From Flavobacterium sp. NRK1 (GTDB lineage: Bacteria; Bacteroidota; Bacteroidia; Flavobacteriales; Flavobacteriaceae): a stretch of DNA of 64,000 nt. This document shows positions 62,203 to 64,000 of the stretch, piece after piece. The translations under genes were made by a program, and so were the position numbers. Numbering within the stretch: the stretch's first letter is position 1; the number at the start of each line of letters is the position of its first letter. The notes below the pieces were generated by a model. That model was not told the origin of the DNA and searched no databases. It saw only the letters and a list, made by a program, of their open reading frames with translations. The stretch is taken from NCBI RefSeq assembly GCF_024054175.1, contig NZ_JAMXLA010000001.1:617341-681340 (forward strand). The letters run 5' to 3'.

Positions 62203-63795
62203 ATGAAGACAACAGCTTTACTTTTACTGTGCTTTATTTTTATATTCCCCTCATGTAAAAAAGTTGAAGGAACAAATAAAAAATTGCCTGTTACCATTAC
62301 AAACACAGAGCATCTAAAAGACACTGCCCAATTTATAAATGAAGAATTACTAAAGAACACCTCAAAAGATACTAAAGCTTTTTACAAGGCCCATAATTTT
62401 AAAACAGTATGGACTAATAAGTTTAATCGCCTCAGCTTTCATGACGCTATTCAGGAAGCATCAAGCGACGGTTTGCTACCCTCAGATTACAATCTTTCTA
62501 TTCTTCAGAAATACGAAAGCAATAAAACAATTACAAAAGAAGAGTGTGCAGCATACGATATTTTGCTTACACAATCTTTCACAAAACTGGCCAGGCATTT
62601 GTTTAAAGGCAAATTAAATCCGGGCAGTGTATATTATGACTGGGCATTACCTTCAAAAAAATTAAATACGTCAATGCTTTTAAGCAAAGCGTTAACCAAA
62701 AATTCTATTACAGAAACTTTAAACTCATGCAGGCCACGGCATAAAGTATATTACAGCCTGAAAAAAAGTCTGCAATTCCTTAATAGTCTTCCTAATGACA
62801 ATTCTTATAAACCACTTGACAAAACAACAGTTTTAAAATTAAAAGATTCAGGTGATGTTGTTATTGCTGTTAAATCACGACTGGTATATTGGAAAGATTT
62901 GGATTCTGCCGATGCATCCGGAAATATGTATGATCATAAAACCATGAAAGCTGTAAAAAAATTCCAGAAAAGGCATGGCATTTATCCTGACGGAGCAGTG
63001 AGCGGGCGTACAGTTGCCGCATTAAATATTGGACTTAAAAAAAGAAAACAGCAAATAATAGCTAATCTTGAGCGCTGGCGATGGTTTGCTTATGATTTTG
63101 GAACAAAGGCTATACTTATTAATATACCAGACTATAAACTGGCCGTTATAGAAAATGGAAAAGACACTATTGAGACATATAAAGTTGTAGTAGGCAAACC
63201 GGCAAGAAGAACTCCTGTCTTACAGGCAGAGCTTAATAATCTTGTAATTAACCCCACCTGGACAGTACCACCAACAATACTTAAGGAAGACCTTACTCCC
63301 TCTGCATCAAAAGACAGAAATTATTTTGCAGAACATAACATGAAGATCTATAAATATTCAGACACCATAGAAACCATGCCTGAAGAATGGGATCCTGAAA
63401 AAGCAGACCATTACCGTTATGTTCAGGGACCCGGCGAAAATAATGCACTAGGAGTTGTAAAATTTAATTTTAATAACCGGTTCAGCGTTTATCTGCATGA
63501 CACAAACCACAGAAATTTATTTAAAAGATCGCAGCGAGCCCTTAGTTCCGGTTGTGTGAGGGTAGAAGATCCGCTTAAACTTGCCGGATATGTATTGGAT
63601 AAGGAAGATGCCGGATGGACAAAAGAAAAACTTGACGAAATGATTGCATTAGGCGAAACAAAAAACGTGGGCCTAAAAAAAGGAACCCACGTTTATCAGT
63701 TATACTGGACCGCCTGGATGGACAAAGACGGAATACAGTTTAGAAATGATATTTATAACCTTGATAAAATACTCTACAGCAAATTAAGAAATTAA
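62203..63795 (+). CDS. L,D-transpeptidase (YcbB/LdtD type) lipoprotein
   Basis: A 530-aa envelope enzyme. A lipoprotein signal (FIFIFPSC, Cys near residue 17), an N-terminal helical region as in YcbB, a peptidoglycan-binding domain (about 243-275: MKAVKKFQKRHGIYPDGAVS) and a YkuD catalytic domain with the active Cys in ALSSGCVRVEDPLKLA. It would form 3-3 crosslinks or attach proteins to peptidoglycan. Convergent with the next gene, overlapping by 12 nt. Confidence 0.92.
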   Translation: MKTTALLLLCFIFIFPSCKKVEGTNKKLPVTITNTEHLKDTAQFINEELLKNTSKDTKAFYKAHNFKTVWTNKFNRLSFHDAIQEASSDGLLPSDYNLSILQKYESNKTITKEECAAYDILLTQSFTKLARHLFKGKLNPGSVYYDWALPSKKLNTSMLLSKALTKNSITETLNSCRPRHKVYYSLKKSLQFLNSLPNDNSYKPLDKTTVLKLKDSGDVVIAVKSRLVYWKDLDSADASGNMYDHKTMKAVKKFQKRHGIYPDGAVSGRTVAALNIGLKKRKQQIIANLERWRWFAYDFGTKAILINIPDYKLAVIENGKDTIETYKVVVGKPARRTPVLQAELNNLVINPTWTVPPTILKEDLTPSASKDRNYFAEHNMKIYKYSDTIETMPEEWDPEKADHYRYVQGPGENNALGVVKFNFNNRFSVYLHDTNHRNLFKRSQRALSSGCVRVEDPLKLAGYVLDKEDAGWTKEKLDEMIALGETKNVGLKKGTHVYQLYWTAWMDKDGIQFRNDIYNLDKILYSKLRN

Positions 63796-64000
63796 CTTAG
63801 ATGCCTCTACATATTTTTGTGAGGGATAATATATAAAAAGGCAAGATTTATCCTTTATAAGGTGTATTACCTTTTTATTTATTTTCTGAGGCAAAGCCGG
63901 ACACCCTAAACTTCTTCCTAATCTTTTATGTGCTTTTATAAAGCTCTCGCTAACATAATCTGCAGCATGCATAACTACAGCCCTGCTGCGCGCATTATTA
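63784..64000 (-). CDS. C-terminal part of a second L,D-transpeptidase (YkuD_2 type), runs off the window
   Basis: The leftward frame is open from the right edge to the stop at 63784-63786; the start lies outside the window. The visible 71 residues read NNARSRAVVMHAADYVS, then RLGRSLGCPALPQKIN, the conserved catalytic Cys region of the murein L,D-transpeptidase catalytic domain family. An internal ATG at 63972 is unlikely to be the true start because upstream residues match the family. Confidence 0.85.
   Translation of the reverse strand, partial: NNARSRAVVMHAADYVSESFIKAHKRLGRSLGCPALPQKINKKVIHLIKDKSCLFIYYPSQKYVEASKLIS

Overview
The window is a contiguous piece of a Flavobacteriaceae chromosome, most likely Flavobacterium or a close relative. 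The evidence is the A+T-rich sequence, Bacteroidetes-type -7 boxes (TAnnTTTG) upstream of many genes with no clear Shine-Dalgarno sites, the gliding-motility pair gldC/gldB, two secreted proteins with type A type-9-secretion (T9SS) sorting domains, an ExbB-ExbD-ExbD-TonB operon of Bacteroidetes type, and a dcw cluster in the Bacteroidetes order. I see no phage, insertion sequence, CRISPR array, rRNA or plasmid functions. It reads as core chromosome.

Layout. 1-6.1 kb: a LolE/FtsX-type permease diverging from a NamZ-type muramidase lipoprotein, then small genes (amphipathic 69-aa protein, membrane protein, VOC protein, YkgJ cysteine-cluster protein, methyltransferase, DUF2059) and queE. 6.1-12.2 kb: a leftward envelope-energisation operon, exbB-exbD-exbD-tonB-small membrane protein-PstS-like lipoprotein-TPR protein. 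12.5-18 kb: kmo, a 52-aa membrane peptide gene, a cupin-like (JmjC-fold) protein, a PAP2 phosphatase, a very lysine-rich protein, a MarR-GNAT fusion regulator and tRNA-Arg. 18-34.4 kb: the complete leftward dcw division/peptidoglycan cluster mraZ-rsmH-ftsL-ftsI-murE-mraY-murD-ftsW-murG-murC-ftsQ-ftsA-ftsZ, followed by yqeY; murF and ddl are absent. A run of 10-bp-spaced AAGTGGTA boxes precedes mraZ and looks like its operator.

34.7-47.5 kb: alpha/beta hydrolase, engB, a nucleotide pyrophosphatase/phosphodiesterase, a membrane-anchored AraC regulator, gldC-gldB, nadE, an orphan LuxR-type response regulator, dnaG (lacking its zinc ligands), a CDF metal exporter, and an ECF sigma/membrane protein/beta-barrel unit. 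47.7-57.7 kb: a three-repeat T9SS-secreted protein, polyprenyl synthetase, rlmN, a T9SS-secreted trypsin-like protease, an O-methyltransferase, a PAP2 protein, tatA and an M1-like metallopeptidase. 57.7-64 kb: DUF6702 protein, three related carboxypeptidase-regulatory-like exported proteins (two are tandem paralogues), pepE, tRNA-Gly, a GNAT enzyme, an L,D-transpeptidase lipoprotein and the C-terminal part of a second L,D-transpeptidase running off the right edge.

The common theme is the cell envelope: wall synthesis and turnover (dcw, NamZ, L,D-transpeptidases), energised outer-membrane transport (ExbB/D-TonB), gliding/T9SS (GldB, GldC and likely T9SS cargo) and envelope signalling (ECF sigma unit). 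I did not find an unmistakably new system. The best candidates for a second look are the mraZ operator array, the MarR-GNAT fusion with twin TTACGTAA boxes, the zinc-less primase, a possible small RNA between dnaG and the CDF gene, and the tandem exported paralogues.
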